This document shows positions 55,129-64,000 of a stretch of 64,000 nt of DNA, one piece after another. The notes beneath the pieces are model-generated. The model saw only the letters and a list, made by a program, of their open reading frames with translations, had not been told where the DNA came from and did not search any database. The stretch's first letter is position 1. Each line of letters opens with the position of its first letter. Location of the stretch: positions 3,720,001 to 3,784,000 of the forward strand of contig NZ_CDGG01000001.1 of the NCBI RefSeq assembly GCF_000821065.1. Direction: 5' to 3'. This stretch comes from Oceanobacillus oncorhynchi. Lineage in GTDB: Bacteria; Bacillota; Bacilli; Bacillales; Amphibacillaceae. Both the position numbers and the translations under genes were made by a program.

Positions 55129-56247
55129 TTAATTGATATATTTTTCCCGGTTTTCTACATGTTCATCAAATGTTTCAGCAAAATGAATATTACCATCTTC
55201 ATCATGTAAGAAATACAGATAATCGGAATCTTCCGGTGAGATTACTGCTTTCAAGGAGTTTTCCGCAAAATTCGATATCGGGCCTACCGGCAGTCCATCC
55301 ACCAAATAGGTATTGTAAGGTGACTCGGTTTCTAAATCATCAAAGGTGACCACTGCTTGATGTTCTCCTTTTGCATACAATACCGTTGGATCTGTCTGCA
55401 GCTGGATATCCTCATCCAAACGATTCTGGAATACGCCGGCAATTTGTGCGCGCTCCTCTTCATGAGCAGTTTCTTTTTCCACTACGGATGCAAAGGTTAT
55501 CGCTTCGTGTGGAGTAAAACCTCGATCTGCAATCTCTCCTTCATATTGCTGGAAGATAGAATTTGTTTGTTCTACCATACGATCTATTATCGATTCAATG
55601 GATGGTTCTTCTTCATAAAACTCATAAGTGGAAGCAAACATATAACCTTCTAAAGGGGTACGAATATCTTCATCCAGAATATCCTCCGTCAGTAAGGAAG
55701 GATATTCCTCCATTAATTCCTCAATAAAATCTGGATCATTGGCAACCTCCAGGAAATCTTCCTCCGAAAAAGAAAGCTGCTCACTATATATTTCAGCAAT
55801 TTGGTCTACAGTCAATCCTTCAGGGATTGTAATAGTATGGACCGCATCGACAATAATTCTTCCATGCTGCAGCGATTCAATAATTTCATCCATGCTCATG
55901 GCTGTATTGAATGTATAATTTCCAGCTTGAAATTCGTTCACATTATTAAATTTTGTATAAAAACGAAATACACGGGCATCCTTGATAATTCCGTTTTCTT
56001 CAAGTATCCCGGCTATCGTTGAGCTGGAAGACCCAATCGGGATTTCCACTTCTACAGGAGTTGAATTTTCTTCATCAATAGGCTGTAGTGCAGAATGAAT
56101 ATATAAATAACCTGAAATTCCGCCGATTATTAAGATGAGCGTAAAACAAACAATAATAATTGCGACAATCTTTCTTACTTTAGAAGCATCTTTTGCTCTT
56201 TGTATAAGATTCTTTTGGAATCCGTTATGCTTGTCATCTTTTGACAC
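55129..56247 (-). CDS. mltG: Endolytic murein transglycosylase MltG (YceG-like)
   Basis: Membrane-anchored lytic transglycosylase that cuts nascent glycan strands and sets their length. I choose the GTG at 56247 (372 residues), 7 bases after AAAGGGGG, over an ATG 27 bases earlier that lies before that site. Basic cytoplasmic N-terminus, one membrane span (about 28-50), a LysM-like subdomain, then the YceG catalytic domain with the catalytic Glu in FASVVEKET (about 259-267) and the QTDPTVLYA and SPYNTYLVDGLPVGPI motifs. Upstream of trmR, as in Bacillus. Confidence 0.93.
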   Translation of the reverse strand: MSKDDKHNGFQKNLIQRAKDASKVRKIVAIIIVCFTLILIIGGISGYLYIHSALQPIDEENSTPVEVEIPIGSSSSTIAGILEENGIIKDARVFRFYTKFNNVNEFQAGNYTFNTAMSMDEIIESLQHGRIIVDAVHTITIPEGLTVDQIAEIYSEQLSFSEEDFLEVANDPDFIEELMEEYPSLLTEDILDEDIRTPLEGYMFASTYEFYEEEPSIESIIDRMVEQTNSIFQQYEGEIADRGFTPHEAITFASVVEKETAHEEERAQIAGVFQNRLDEDIQLQTDPTVLYAKGEHQAVVTFDDLETESPYNTYLVDGLPVGPISNFAENSLKAVISPEDSDYLYFLHDEDGNIHFAETFDEHVENREKYIN

Positions 56248-56427
56248 TCTGTGTCCCCCTTTCATCCGCTTCATTATACTAAATTCATATAAAATTATCC
56301 AATATTCCTGTTATTTTATTTCATCCTTCTACATCTTAAACAAAAAGATTCATTTTCAACAGGAATTTTGAAAAAAATATATATTTTAGCAGGTATGAAA
56401 AGGGATAGAAAGCAGCAATTACACGGG

Positions 56428-56471
56428 AAAAGAAAGCTGATGTCACAAAATGTGAATGTCAGCTTTCTTTT
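56428..56471 (-). terminator. Terminator of the ireB-ruvX-yrzB operon
   Basis: AAAAGAAAGCTGA (56428-56440) pairs over 13 bp with 56459-56471; an inner TCAC/GTGA pair extends it. It lies 6 bases past the yrzB stop, with CTTTCTTTT on the minus strand. Confidence 0.85.
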
Positions 56472-56477
56472 ATCTCT

Positions 56478-56753
56478 TTACTCTTCTTCTTCAGCTAATG
56501 TGTTTAACATTTCCTCTACCATGCTCCACTCTTCATCGGAATCAATCGGGTACAGGGTAAAATCTTCATTCTCCTGTTCTTCGTAACGGAATGCGTATAC
56601 CTCTACCTCTTCATCCTCTGCTTGTTCAGCAGGCACGACAGCAATATAAGATTGTTCTGTTTCATCCACATCAAAGGTGAATAGCACTTCAAACAAATGC
56701 TCGTCCCCATTTTCGTCGGGGATAATAATGCGTTCTTTTTCTTCTAATGTCAT
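56478..56753 (-). CDS. yrzB: YrzB family (DUF1292) protein
   Basis: Small, very acidic cytoplasmic protein of 91 residues. It has the DUF1292 pattern: an ERIIIPDENGDEHLFEVLFTF start, YIAVVP, EVYAFRYEE and a C-terminal DEEWSMVEEMLN segment. Function unknown. Its ATG shares one base with the ruvX stop (TAATG), so translation is coupled. Its place after ireB-ruvX is conserved across Bacillales. Confidence 0.9.
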   Translation of the reverse strand: MTLEEKERIIIPDENGDEHLFEVLFTFDVDETEQSYIAVVPAEQAEDEEVEVYAFRYEEQENEDFTLYPIDSDEEWSMVEEMLNTLAEEEE

Positions 56754-57178
56754 TACATAATGCCTCCTTTTGAATCTAGATAACCCTGCAAAATCATTGT
56801 AGCTGCCATCTTATCAATTACTTTTTTCCTTTTCTTACGGCTCATGTCCGCTTCCAGCAGTACACGTTCCGCTGCCATCGTGGTTAAACGCTCGTCCCAT
56901 AATACCACAGGCAATTCATACTTTTCCTTTACATACGCAGCATAGCGCTCGGACGCCTCGCCTCTTTCACCAATCGTGCCGTTCATATTTTTAGGGAGTC
57001 CGATTACAATCAGAGATGCTTCATTTTCCTCAATCAGACCCTTTAGTTCTTCATCTGCAGATTCAAATTCATTCTCATCCCAATAAATAGTGGTTAACCC
57101 TTGCGCTGTCCAGCCAAGGGCATCACTTACGGCAACACCTATTGTTTTTGAACCCACGTCTAAACCTATCGCTTTCAT
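56753..57178 (-). CDS. ruvX: Holliday junction resolvase-like RNase RuvX/YqgF
   Basis: RNase H-fold nuclease of the YqgF group (B. subtilis YrrK), linked to rRNA 5' processing and recombination. It has 141 residues. The first catalytic Asp is in [12 protein letters not shown] (residue about 7), [13 protein letters not shown] follows, the second acid is in LWDERLTT (about 99-106) and the third Asp in [18 protein letters not shown]. The ATG overlaps the ireB stop by 4 bases (ATGA). Confidence 0.93.
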   Translation of the reverse strand: MKAIGLDVGSKTIGVAVSDALGWTAQGLTTIYWDENEFESADEELKGLIEENEASLIVIGLPKNMNGTIGERGEASERYAAYVKEKYELPVVLWDERLTTMAAERVLLEADMSRKKRKKVIDKMAATMILQGYLDSKGGIM

Positions 57179-57444
57179 GAATTCTCCTTATTCTGTTCTA
57201 GATAAAACTTTACAAGTTCTTCAATAACTTCATCCCGTTCAACTTTACGTATCAAATTACGCGCATCATTATATCTAGGAATGTATGCAGGATCACCTGA
57301 CAATAGGTATCCGACAATCTGATTGATCGGATTATATCCTTTTTCCTGTAATGATTCATGAACAGTCATTAAAATCTTTTTAATATCCTGGTCAAATGGT
57401 TCTTCGGAAAAGTTGAATTTCATTGTTTTATCAATTGAACTCAT
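57175..57444 (-). CDS. ireB: IreB family regulatory phosphoprotein
   Basis: An 89-residue cytoplasmic protein. In Enterococcus IreB is phosphorylated by the PASTA kinase IreK and tunes cephalosporin resistance; in Bacillales it is known as YrzL. The sequence matches the family: an [10 protein letters not shown] start with Thr residues likely to be phosphorylated, [24 protein letters not shown], and LIRKVERDE. First gene of ireB-ruvX-yrzB, about 95 bases after alaS. Confidence 0.92.
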   Translation of the reverse strand: MSSIDKTMKFNFSEEPFDQDIKKILMTVHESLQEKGYNPINQIVGYLLSGDPAYIPRYNDARNLIRKVERDEVIEELVKFYLEQNKENS

Positions 57445-57538
57445 AATGACACCTCGTCCTTCATTAACCTTCTACTTCTATTTTAACATGTTTATCTCTA
57501 TCATTATACTTATTAACGAGAAAACATACAACCAAGGA

Positions 57539-60181
57539 TTAAGCATTTGTCACGTCTGTTACATAAGTTAAAGCACTTTGTAATGCTTCTGTAACTTTAG
57601 ATGGGTCTTTTCCCCCAGCCTGTGCCATATCCGGACGGCCACCACCACCGCCGCCGCAAATTGCAGCTGCCTGCTTCACCAAGTTTCCGGCATGGAGATT
57701 TTGTTTCATCAGGTCTTTTGTCACTCCTGCAATAAGCTGTACTTTATTATTATTGACAGCTGCGAGAAGAATTACACCTGATTCTATTTTTTGTTTTAAT
57801 TCATCTACCATCGAACGTAACTGATTCATATCTTTTACATCGACTTGTTTAGCCAGAACTTTTACATTATTTACCTCTTTTATTTCATCTAAAATAGAAG
57901 ATGCTTCGAGATTAGATAGTTTAGCCTGCAGTGAATCTACCTGTTTTTGTGTTTCTTTTAATTCCGATTGTAAAGCAGTCACTTTTTGCGGAATCTGCTC
58001 GTCTTTAGCTTTTAATAATGTACCTGACTGCTTCAACAATTCGATTTTATTATTTAAATAGCTGTAAGCTTCTTTGCTTGTAACAGCTTCAATCCTTCTT
58101 GTACCTGCACCTATGCCGCTTTCTGATACGATTTTAAACAAGCCTATTTCAGCTGTATTGCTCACATGGCATCCGCCGCACAGCTCAATACTGTAATCAT
58201 TGATTTGAACAACCCGGACAACATCGCCATATTTTTCACCGAATAAGGCCATTGCCCCCATCGCTTTTGCTTCTTCAATTCCTTTTGTTTCAATCACAAC
58301 CGGAATCGATTCCCATATTTTTTGATTTACTATTTTTTCGATTTCATCCAGTTCTTCATCCGTTACACTGCTGAAATGAGAAAAATCAAAGCGGAGACGA
58401 TTGGTCCCGTTCAATGAACCTGCCTGATTAACATGAGAACCCAGTACATCTTTTAATGCCTGATGAAGTAAATGCGTCGCCGTATGGTTTTTAATGACAT
58501 CATTCCGAAATGCACGGTCAACAACCGCTTCTGCTTGCTCCCCAACCTGTAATACGCCCTCTTTTACTTCTACACGGTGTATATGCTGGCCATTTGGAGA
58601 CTTTTGCACATCCGTAACGACCGCATAGGCATGATCTGTTTGAATGAAACCAATATCAGCAACCTGCCCACCGCTTTCCGCATAAAATGGCGTTTCCTTC
58701 AGCAGAATATATGCTTCTTGTCCTGCTTCTGCAGATTCTGTTGTTTCTTTGCCCTGAATGATTGCTTGAATGACCGTTTCTTTTTCTAATAAAGAATATC
58801 CTACAAATTCACTTTCTACATCTATCGTTGAAAAAACAGTGTCTTGAACCTGCATGGAATCCACTTTTTGCCGTGCATTTCTTGCTCTTTCACGCTGCAG
58901 CTTCATTTCATTTTCAAAGCCTTCTTGATTCACAGTAAAACCAAGTTTTTCTACATATTCTTCTGTTAATTCCTTTGGAAAACCGTACGTATCATATAAG
59001 CGGAATACTTCTTCCCCAGGAAATATCGTGCTTCCTTTTTCTTTTTCTGCTTCCATAAGTTTGGTTAAGATTTCTAATCCATCATTTAACGTTTCATGGA
59101 AGCGATCCTCCTCCACTTTAATTATTTTTTGAATGTAGTCTGTTTCCTTTACAACCTCCGGATAGAAATCTTTCATAATTTCAGCTACTACCGGAACAAG
59201 ACGGTACATAAAGGCTTCATGGATATTAAGGTCCTTCGCAAAACGGATAGCACGGCGAAGCAGCCGGCGCAGGACATAACCTCTGCCTTCATTCGACGGC
59301 ATGGCCCCATCACCAATGGCAAAGCTGACTGTTCGAATATGATCAGCAATTACTTTAAATGCCGTATCCGCTGCATCATCCTCCCCATATTTGCTGTTTG
59401 CAATCATTTCCGTTGCCTGGATAATCGGCATAAATAAATCTGTTTCATAGTTTGTAGGTACCTCTTGAATAATGGAGGTTAACCGTTCTAATCCCATTCC
59501 TGTATCAATGTTTTTCTTTGGCAGCGGTGTATACGTATCGTCTGGATTATGGTTAAATTGCGAAAACACGAGATTCCAAACCTCTAAATACCTGCTGTTT
59601 TCTCCCCCCGGATAAAGTTCTGGATCAGCCGGGTCATTTCCATAGCTTTCGCCTCTATCATAAAAAATCTCGGTATTCGGTCCGCTTGGGCCTTCTCCAA
59701 TATCCCAGAAGTTTTCTTCCAATCGGATGATCCGCTCTTTTGGCAGACCAATTTTTTGCAGCCAAAGATCATACGCTTCATCATCTTCCGGGTGAACCGT
59801 GACAGATAATTTTTCCGGATCAAAACCTATCCATTTCTCATCTGTCAAAAACTCCCATGCCCATTCAATCGCTTCTTCTTTAAAATAATCACCAATGGAG
59901 AAGTTTCCTAGCATCTCAAAAAACGTATGGTGACGCGCTGTAAAACCGACGTTTTCAATATCATTTGTACGTATTGCTTTTTGTGCATTCACAATCCTAG
60001 GATTATCCGGGATAATCCGGCCGTCAAAATATTTTTTTAATGTTGCCACCCCGCTATTAATCCAAAGAAGCGTAGGGTCTTCATGCGGTACTAAAGAAGC
60101 ACTTGGTTCAACCTGATGCCCTTTCTCTTTAAAAAAATCAATAAACATTTGCCGAATTTCTGCGGAACTTAAAAATTTCAT
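57539..60181 (-). CDS. alaS: Alanine-tRNA ligase
   Basis: Charges tRNA-Ala. It has 880 residues from the ATG at 60181, the start conserved in relatives ([13 protein letters not shown]); another ATG two codons earlier sits closer to AAGGAGGG. Class II catalytic core (about 1-250: [31 protein letters not shown]), tRNA-binding middle domain, the editing domain with HTATHLLH and the CGGCHVSNT zinc motif, a coiled-coil linker, and a C-terminal glycine-rich domain ([18 protein letters not shown]). It is controlled by a T-box leader. Confidence 0.97.
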   Translation of the reverse strand: MKFLSSAEIRQMFIDFFKEKGHQVEPSASLVPHEDPTLLWINSGVATLKKYFDGRIIPDNPRIVNAQKAIRTNDIENVGFTARHHTFFEMLGNFSIGDYFKEEAIEWAWEFLTDEKWIGFDPEKLSVTVHPEDDEAYDLWLQKIGLPKERIIRLEENFWDIGEGPSGPNTEIFYDRGESYGNDPADPELYPGGENSRYLEVWNLVFSQFNHNPDDTYTPLPKKNIDTGMGLERLTSIIQEVPTNYETDLFMPIIQATEMIANSKYGEDDAADTAFKVIADHIRTVSFAIGDGAMPSNEGRGYVLRRLLRRAIRFAKDLNIHEAFMYRLVPVVAEIMKDFYPEVVKETDYIQKIIKVEEDRFHETLNDGLEILTKLMEAEKEKGSTIFPGEEVFRLYDTYGFPKELTEEYVEKLGFTVNQEGFENEMKLQRERARNARQKVDSMQVQDTVFSTIDVESEFVGYSLLEKETVIQAIIQGKETTESAEAGQEAYILLKETPFYAESGGQVADIGFIQTDHAYAVVTDVQKSPNGQHIHRVEVKEGVLQVGEQAEAVVDRAFRNDVIKNHTATHLLHQALKDVLGSHVNQAGSLNGTNRLRFDFSHFSSVTDEELDEIEKIVNQKIWESIPVVIETKGIEEAKAMGAMALFGEKYGDVVRVVQINDYSIELCGGCHVSNTAEIGLFKIVSESGIGAGTRRIEAVTSKEAYSYLNNKIELLKQSGTLLKAKDEQIPQKVTALQSELKETQKQVDSLQAKLSNLEASSILDEIKEVNNVKVLAKQVDVKDMNQLRSMVDELKQKIESGVILLAAVNNNKVQLIAGVTKDLMKQNLHAGNLVKQAAAICGGGGGGRPDMAQAGGKDPSKVTEALQSALTYVTDVTNA

Positions 60182-60210
60182 TATCATTTTCCCTCCTTTT
60201 TTTATCAAAC

Positions 60211-60488
60211 AAAAAATCTCCTCTCTGCATCATTGCAGGGACGAGATTTCGCGGTACCACCCTTATTATGAACAATCCATGTTCATCACTTTCATCATTA
60301 TAACGGTATGATACCGACGGGGATTAGCCGTACTCCAGTGTAGCTTTCCATAACAGTATAATTAGGATTCCTTTCAGCCGGGGGAGTCCCTCTCTTGAAA
60401 TATCATGTCATGTACTTAATACCTTCAACGTGTTCTACATGATTAAAAATGACAGTTTTTTATCATTTCCTGTTGTTTGTATGATTAT
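60211..60488 (-). promoter_or_regulatory. T-box leader (tRNA-Ala-sensing riboswitch) of alaS
   Basis: On the minus strand the T-box core AAGGGTGGTACCGCG is at 60250-60264, followed by a terminator stem (60214-60249: AAATCTC/GAGATTT plus TCTCTGCA/TGCAGGGA with a 4-base loop) and six T (60211-60216). Upstream, AGAGAG and GGCTGAAAGG mark the distal part of stem I (60364-60396). A GCT triplet at 60342-60344 is my candidate alanine specifier, but I could not fold stem I fully. Uncharged tRNA-Ala should favour the antiterminator and raise alaS expression. Confidence 0.92.
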
Positions 60489-60494
60489 AGCGTT

Positions 60495-60523
60495 ATTATA
60501 GTGATTTTTCCGCTGTATGTCAA
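60495..60523 (-). promoter_or_regulatory. Consensus sigma-A promoter of alaS
   Basis: On the minus strand TTGACA (60518-60523), exactly 17 bases, TATAAT (60495-60500). Both elements are perfect. The start would be near 60488, at the 5' end of the T-box leader. Confidence 0.9.
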
Positions 60524-60567
60524 TTTTTCGCCTTTAGAAAATACATAATGAAATACTTATTTCTAAT

Positions 60568-61632
60568 TTAGCCGGCTTTTGAAACCTGATACTGCTGAAT
60601 CAATACTTTCAACATGGTAAAAACAGGGACTGAAATAACCATACCAATGACGCCGGCCAGTTGTCCGCCTAATAACAAGGCGAAAATAATGCCGATCGGA
60701 TGAATCTTTACTGTTTTTCCCATTATATATGGCGATAACAGATTACTCTCAATCAATTGAATGACAAAGATGATCACGATAACGAATAATGCTTTTTCCG
60801 GTTCAACCATATAAGCAACGGTTACTACCGGGATAGCACCAAGGATCGGACCAAAATAAGGAATGATGTTGACGATTGCCAAAATGATTCCCAGCAATAA
60901 AGCATAAGGTAAATCTAACCACATCCAGCTCAAGGTGGAAATAACGCCGACTGCTGCGCTGATAATAAACTGTCCACGAATATAACCGCCGAGTCCTTTC
61001 CCTATTTCTTTGCATACATTTCCTGTGTCGCTTCGATATTTATACGGGATAAGTCGAAACAGAAAGGATTTGATAAATGGATAATCCTTTAAGAAATAAA
61101 AGACAAGGACCGGGATAATCGTTAAGAGAATAACCGCATCCATCATTCCATTAAAACCGCCGATGATTTTCCCTGAAAAGTTGTTCATCGCATTCTCTAG
61201 GGATTGAATAAACATATCCATCCTGTCATGTACGGTCTCCGGTAAAAAAGCAGTAGAGGTATATACCTTATTTAACCCGTCTTGGTACAGCGCGATAAAT
61301 TCTGGAAAGTTACGGCTCATTTCCTTCACCTGTTCAACAATTAATGGATACGCGCGATATATTGCGTAGCCGGCACCTCCAAAAAAAAGCAGATATATCA
61401 CTAATATTGCGATCCCGCGATGAATCCGGTATCGATGCAGCCACTCAATCAATGGGTGCAGCAAGAAAGCCAAAATTCCGGCAATCAAAAATGGAAGCAC
61501 CAGCTTAAAGACAAAGGAAAAAAATGCCGCATAATATGGTTTGGTGATAGCTAAAAAATATAAAAGAATAAAAGAAAGGATAGCAATCACAAGGAAATAG
61601 ATGACTTGCTTTGCCTTTATTTTTTTCCACAT
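60568..61632 (-). CDS. AI-2E family transporter (YrrI-like permease)
   Basis: Polytopic membrane protein of 354 residues in the AI-2E/PerM family, whose members are called autoinducer exporters or Na/H antiporters depending on species; the substrate here is unknown. About seven or eight spans are visible, with a periplasmic segment (about 95-150) after the second pair and the conserved NIIPYFGPILGAIPV loop near 260. I use the ATG at 61632, 8 bases after GGGAG. That ribosome site lies in one arm of a 10-bp inverted repeat. Confidence 0.88.
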   Translation of the reverse strand: MWKKIKAKQVIYFLVIAILSFILLYFLAITKPYYAAFFSFVFKLVLPFLIAGILAFLLHPLIEWLHRYRIHRGIAILVIYLLFFGGAGYAIYRAYPLIVEQVKEMSRNFPEFIALYQDGLNKVYTSTAFLPETVHDRMDMFIQSLENAMNNFSGKIIGGFNGMMDAVILLTIIPVLVFYFLKDYPFIKSFLFRLIPYKYRSDTGNVCKEIGKGLGGYIRGQFIISAAVGVISTLSWMWLDLPYALLLGIILAIVNIIPYFGPILGAIPVVTVAYMVEPEKALFVIVIIFVIQLIESNLLSPYIMGKTVKIHPIGIIFALLLGGQLAGVIGMVISVPVFTMLKVLIQQYQVSKAG

Positions 61633-61639
61633 AATAATC

Positions 61640-61678
61640 ACTCCCAGTCCATGGTAGTGTAACCAACAGACTGGGAGT
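61640..61678 (-). promoter_or_regulatory. Inverted repeat covering the ribosome site of the AI-2E permease gene
   Basis: ACTCCCAGTC (61640-61649) and GACTGGGAGT (61669-61678) pair over 10 bp with a 19-base loop. On the minus strand the 3' arm contains the GGGAG ribosome site, so the hairpin could block translation. Confidence 0.5.
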
Positions 61679-61694
61679 TTATAATAGGATGTTC

Positions 61695-61728
61695 AAAAAG
61701 TTACTAAATGATAATCGGCGAACTTTTT
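61695..61728. terminator. Possible terminator between the zinc-ribbon gene and the permease gene
   Basis: AAAAAGTT (61695-61702) pairs with AACTTTTT (61721-61728), 8 bp with an 18-base loop. AT-rich and only moderately stable. Confidence 0.4.
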
Positions 61729-61743
61729 CTTTTTAGCTGACGT

Positions 61744-61792
61744 GGTTTTTCCGATGGGGCTAGGACTGCGGTTACTCGCCCCGCCGAAAACC
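61744..61792. repeat. GC-rich imperfect hairpin element
   Basis: GGTTTT (61744-61749) pairs with AAAACC (61787-61792) and GGGGC (61756-61760) with GCCCC (61778-61782). It is clearly richer in GC than its surroundings and lies between a small gene and its downstream neighbour. Possibly a small dispersed repeat; only one copy is in this window. Confidence 0.35.
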
Positions 61793-61815
61793 ATTGCCCG
61801 ATTTAGAAACCCATA

Positions 61816-62004
61816 TTATAATAATCTTCTTTCTTCTTTTGAAAATAGATCGTCTAATGAACTGAGTGTCCCGTCCGCTTCTACCTGGTGGATGTGTACT
61901 TCCTTTCCAGACACTGTTAATTCAATCGAACACACCCAGCAATAATAACTTGTGGGGCTTAATTTTCCTATTTGTTTTTCCCGGCAATTTGGACATACTA
62001 GCAT
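61816..62004 (-). CDS. Small zinc-ribbon protein
   Basis: A 62-residue protein with CPNC at residues 4-7 and CWVC near 22-25, a likely four-cysteine zinc ribbon, then a polar C-terminal part (VEADGTLSSLDDLFSKEE). Its function is unknown. It resembles short proteins annotated next to recD2 and yrrI in Bacillus (YrzR-like by recollection). AAAGGATG precedes the ATG. It lies 66 bases after recD2 on the same strand. Confidence 0.75.
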   Translation of the reverse strand: MLVCPNCREKQIGKLSPTSYYCWVCSIELTVSGKEVHIHQVEADGTLSSLDDLFSKEERRLL

Positions 62005-62069
62005 ACATCTTCATCCTTTTTCTGCTTCTATCAGTCCAAGTATTGCCCCAAATAAAAATATTTATACAT

Positions 62070-64000
62070 TTAATCCATAAAATCGTAGGGAGACAGTTCT
62101 TCCTCCGGGATGTCCTCTACCGTTTCATATTCCTTCTTCTCCGCTTTTTGATTCGCTAATTGAATGTGCAGCATTTCCTGTAATGAAGTATATCTGCGAT
62201 TCGTATCTTCCGTTTGCACACCTTTAATAAAGGCCTCTTTTTCACCGCAAATAATCAATGACTCTTTTCCTCTTGTAATTGCTGTATACAAAAGATTTTT
62301 TCGCAACATGCGGTGGTGTGAATAAACCACCGGAAGAATCACAATTGGAAATTCACTTCCCTGTGATTTATGAATGGAAATACAAAACGCATGAGTAAAG
62401 TTATTATAATCTTTTCGAATGAAAACAACTTCTTTATCTTCAAATGCAATTACAATCTGTTCTTCATTCTCTGCATTTTCTTCCGGTTTAAACATGGCGA
62501 CAATCTCTCCAATGTCCCCATTGTATATGCCATCCTCAGGCTGATTGATTAACTGTATTACACGATCGCCGACACGATAAACCACATCCTGAAATGCAAT
62601 CTCCCGTTTTTTCTCGCCGGGAGGATTAATCAATTGCTGCAATGCTTCATTGATTGCATGAATGCCAGCTTGCGAACGATACATGGGAGACAGCACCTGA
62701 ATAGAAGAAGAATCAATTCCTTTTTTTTGCGCTTTATCAATAATAGATGTCAACACATCTGTCATCTGATAATCATGACAGGAAATAAAACTGAAATCAC
62801 GCGCATTCTCCAACGAATTTTTATCACAATCGGTGTTTTTAATTTGGTGGGCAAGCTGAATAATTTTAGAGCCCTCTTTTTGACGATATACATCCGTTAA
62901 TGAAATAACCGGCAATACCTCACTTTTCATCAAATCAGTTAAAACCTGACCCGGCCCCACCGATGGAAGCTGGTCTTCATCACCAACCAGAATAATCTGC
63001 ATTGTATCGGGAATAGCTTTAAATAAGTGATTGGCTAACCAGGTATCAACCATGGAAAATTCATCAACAATCAGCAGCTTTCCGGATAATGGTTCATGCT
63101 CATCTTTTTCAAAGCTGCCCATACCGTTCCAGCCAAGTAATCGATGGATGGTCACAGCCGGCAAGCCAGTTGACTCAGACATCCGTTTTGCTGCCCGCCC
63201 GGTAGGAGCTGTTAATATAAACGGAAAATTATCTTTCTTTTGATAATCCGATAGATTTAAAGAAAGCTCGTGGATTTGGGCAAATGCTTGAATAATTCCG
63301 GTGATTACCGTTGTTTTCCCCGTTCCCGGTCCGCCTGTTAAAATCATAATTTTTGAGTGGATTGCCTGAACAATGGCATCAAATTGTTCTTTTCCATAGC
63401 TCAATGACTCTTCTTCCTCAATCTCACCCGTTATCTTCAAAAGCTCCGCCAAAGGCACTTCATCCTCTATCGGTTTGGTAAGAATTTTTTTCAAGCTGGC
63501 AGTAAAGTTATCCTCTGCATAATATAACGAGGGCAGGTAAACACGTTCATCAATGACAATAACTTTTTTCTCTGTATTTAACTGCATAATTACATCAGAA
63601 ACAGAGCCTTGGTCTGGATTAGGCAGATGAAGTAAATAAATAACCTCCTGCATACATTTTTCAAACGGAAGATACACATGACCTGCCTGAATGCTTTGCT
63701 GTAGAATATAAATGACACCTGCACCAATACGGCTTTCATGTGTATGTGAAATCCCTTGTCCGGAAGCTATTTGATCTGCCATTTTGAACCCGAAGCCTTC
63801 AATATCAAAAACATATTGATACGGATCTTTTTTCAGAACCTCTAATGCTTCATCTCGATAAGTCTGATAAATGACCTGAGCCATTTTCAGACCAATTCCG
63901 TACTCTGATAATTTAACAGCAACCCGTTCAAATCCTTGATTTTCCCGGAGACGCTCAGCCAGCTTTTTTCCTGTTTCCTTGGATACGCCGGAAACGCCGT
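62070..64000 (-). CDS. recD2: RecD2-type DNA helicase, 5' end outside the window
   Basis: SF1B 5'-3' helicase of the RecD2/YrrC family, which aids replication-fork progress and repair in bacteria without RecBC. The frame stays open to the right edge, so about 643 codons of a usual 750-800 are present. Visible: HhH-like repeats at the start of the visible part (GKKLAERL; FDIEGFGFKMADQIA), Walker A GGPGTGKTTV, motif Ia (TAPTGRAAKRM), Walker B VDEFSMVD, motif III VGDEDQLPSVGPG, motif V/VI (AFCISIHKSQGSEFP, LLYTAITRGKE). The C-terminus is short and acidic. Confidence 0.95.
   Translation of the reverse strand, partial: GVSGVSKETGKKLAERLRENQGFERVAVKLSEYGIGLKMAQVIYQTYRDEALEVLKKDPYQYVFDIEGFGFKMADQIASGQGISHTHESRIGAGVIYILQQSIQAGHVYLPFEKCMQEVIYLLHLPNPDQGSVSDVIMQLNTEKKVIVIDERVYLPSLYYAEDNFTASLKKILTKPIEDEVPLAELLKITGEIEEEESLSYGKEQFDAIVQAIHSKIMILTGGPGTGKTTVITGIIQAFAQIHELSLNLSDYQKKDNFPFILTAPTGRAAKRMSESTGLPAVTIHRLLGWNGMGSFEKDEHEPLSGKLLIVDEFSMVDTWLANHLFKAIPDTMQIILVGDEDQLPSVGPGQVLTDLMKSEVLPVISLTDVYRQKEGSKIIQLAHQIKNTDCDKNSLENARDFSFISCHDYQMTDVLTSIIDKAQKKGIDSSSIQVLSPMYRSQAGIHAINEALQQLINPPGEKKREIAFQDVVYRVGDRVIQLINQPEDGIYNGDIGEIVAMFKPEENAENEEQIVIAFEDKEVVFIRKDYNNFTHAFCISIHKSQGSEFPIVILPVVYSHHRMLRKNLLYTAITRGKESLIICGEKEAFIKGVQTEDTNRRYTSLQEMLHIQLANQKAEKKEYETVEDIPEEELSPYDFMD

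Noticed and set aside
1-64000. CRISPR arrays, tRNA or rRNA genes, complete insertion sequences or prophage genes
   Set aside because: No regularly spaced direct repeats, tRNA-like cloverleaf sequences, transposase or phage proteins were seen; xerD is the housekeeping recombinase in its conserved locus.

Overview
The window is a typical chromosomal stretch from a low-GC, endospore-forming Bacillaceae bacterium. Gene content and protein style suggest the Oceanobacillus/Virgibacillus neighbourhood, but the species is inferred, not shown. Evidence for a spore former: spoVAA/AB/AF, the spoIIA operon with sigF, dacF, spoIIM and spoVK. Evidence for Bacillales: B. subtilis-like synteny (xerD-yqzK-fur-spoIIM-nudF; bkdR-bcd-buk-lpdV-bkdAA-bkdAB-bkdB; spoVK-hflX-ynbB-glnR-glnA; mltG-yrrM-udk-greA; alaS-ireB-ruvX-yrzB). 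Most genes lie on the minus strand. I saw no rRNA, tRNA, CRISPR array, prophage or complete insertion sequence.

Layout. 0.1-8 kb: ppiB, lysA, a reduced spoVA cluster (AA, AB, AF only) and the forespore regulators spoIIAA-spoIIAB-sigF behind dacF, with recognisable sigma-H, sigma-F and sigma-G type promoters. 8-18 kb: a short-chain dehydrogenase, pdp-deoB nucleoside salvage, xerD-yqzK, a fructosamine kinase-like gene, fur with a PerR/Fur-box-like palindrome, spoIIM, nudF, yqkF and another SDR. 18-25.9 kb: phosphodiesterase, rnz, an aldehyde dehydrogenase, dinB, a tripeptidase-like M20 enzyme, a 42-codon miniprotein gene resembling prli42, yqjA and brxB. 25.9-35.2 kb: the branched-chain keto acid dehydrogenase operon under bkdR. 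35.4-38 kb: yqzF, an aspartokinase and an unknown membrane protein. 38-51 kb: a nitrogen assimilation block with glutamine synthetase and GlnR (two operators), hflX, spoVK, both glutamate synthase subunits and the divergent activator gltC. 51-57.5 kb: mtnN, yrrS, greA, udk, trmR, mltG, yrzB, ruvX and ireB. 57.5-64 kb: alaS behind a T-box leader, an AI-2E family permease, a zinc-ribbon protein and the 3' part of recD2, which runs off the right edge.

The most unusual region is the bkd operon. Three features look changed together. (1) ptb, the phosphotransbutyrylase gene that normally precedes bcd, is absent. (2) The butyrate kinase homologue keeps its fold and length but has lost the key residues of all three nucleotide/phosphate-binding motifs. 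(3) BkdR keeps Walker A, Walker B and the C-terminal HTH but lacks the GAFTGA loop that contacts sigma-54, and no -24/-12 promoter is visible upstream of bcd. Together these suggest that the pathway was uncoupled from sigma-54 control and from the acyl-phosphate/ATP-yielding branch, leaving acyl-CoA for branched-chain fatty acid synthesis, with a kinase-fold protein kept for another role. This is inference and testable.

Other points: spoVAC-AD-AE are missing from the spoVA cluster; trmR stands without the adjacent trhP genes; and there is a 450-bp gap with a perfect 21-bp inverted repeat where B. subtilis has pbpI.
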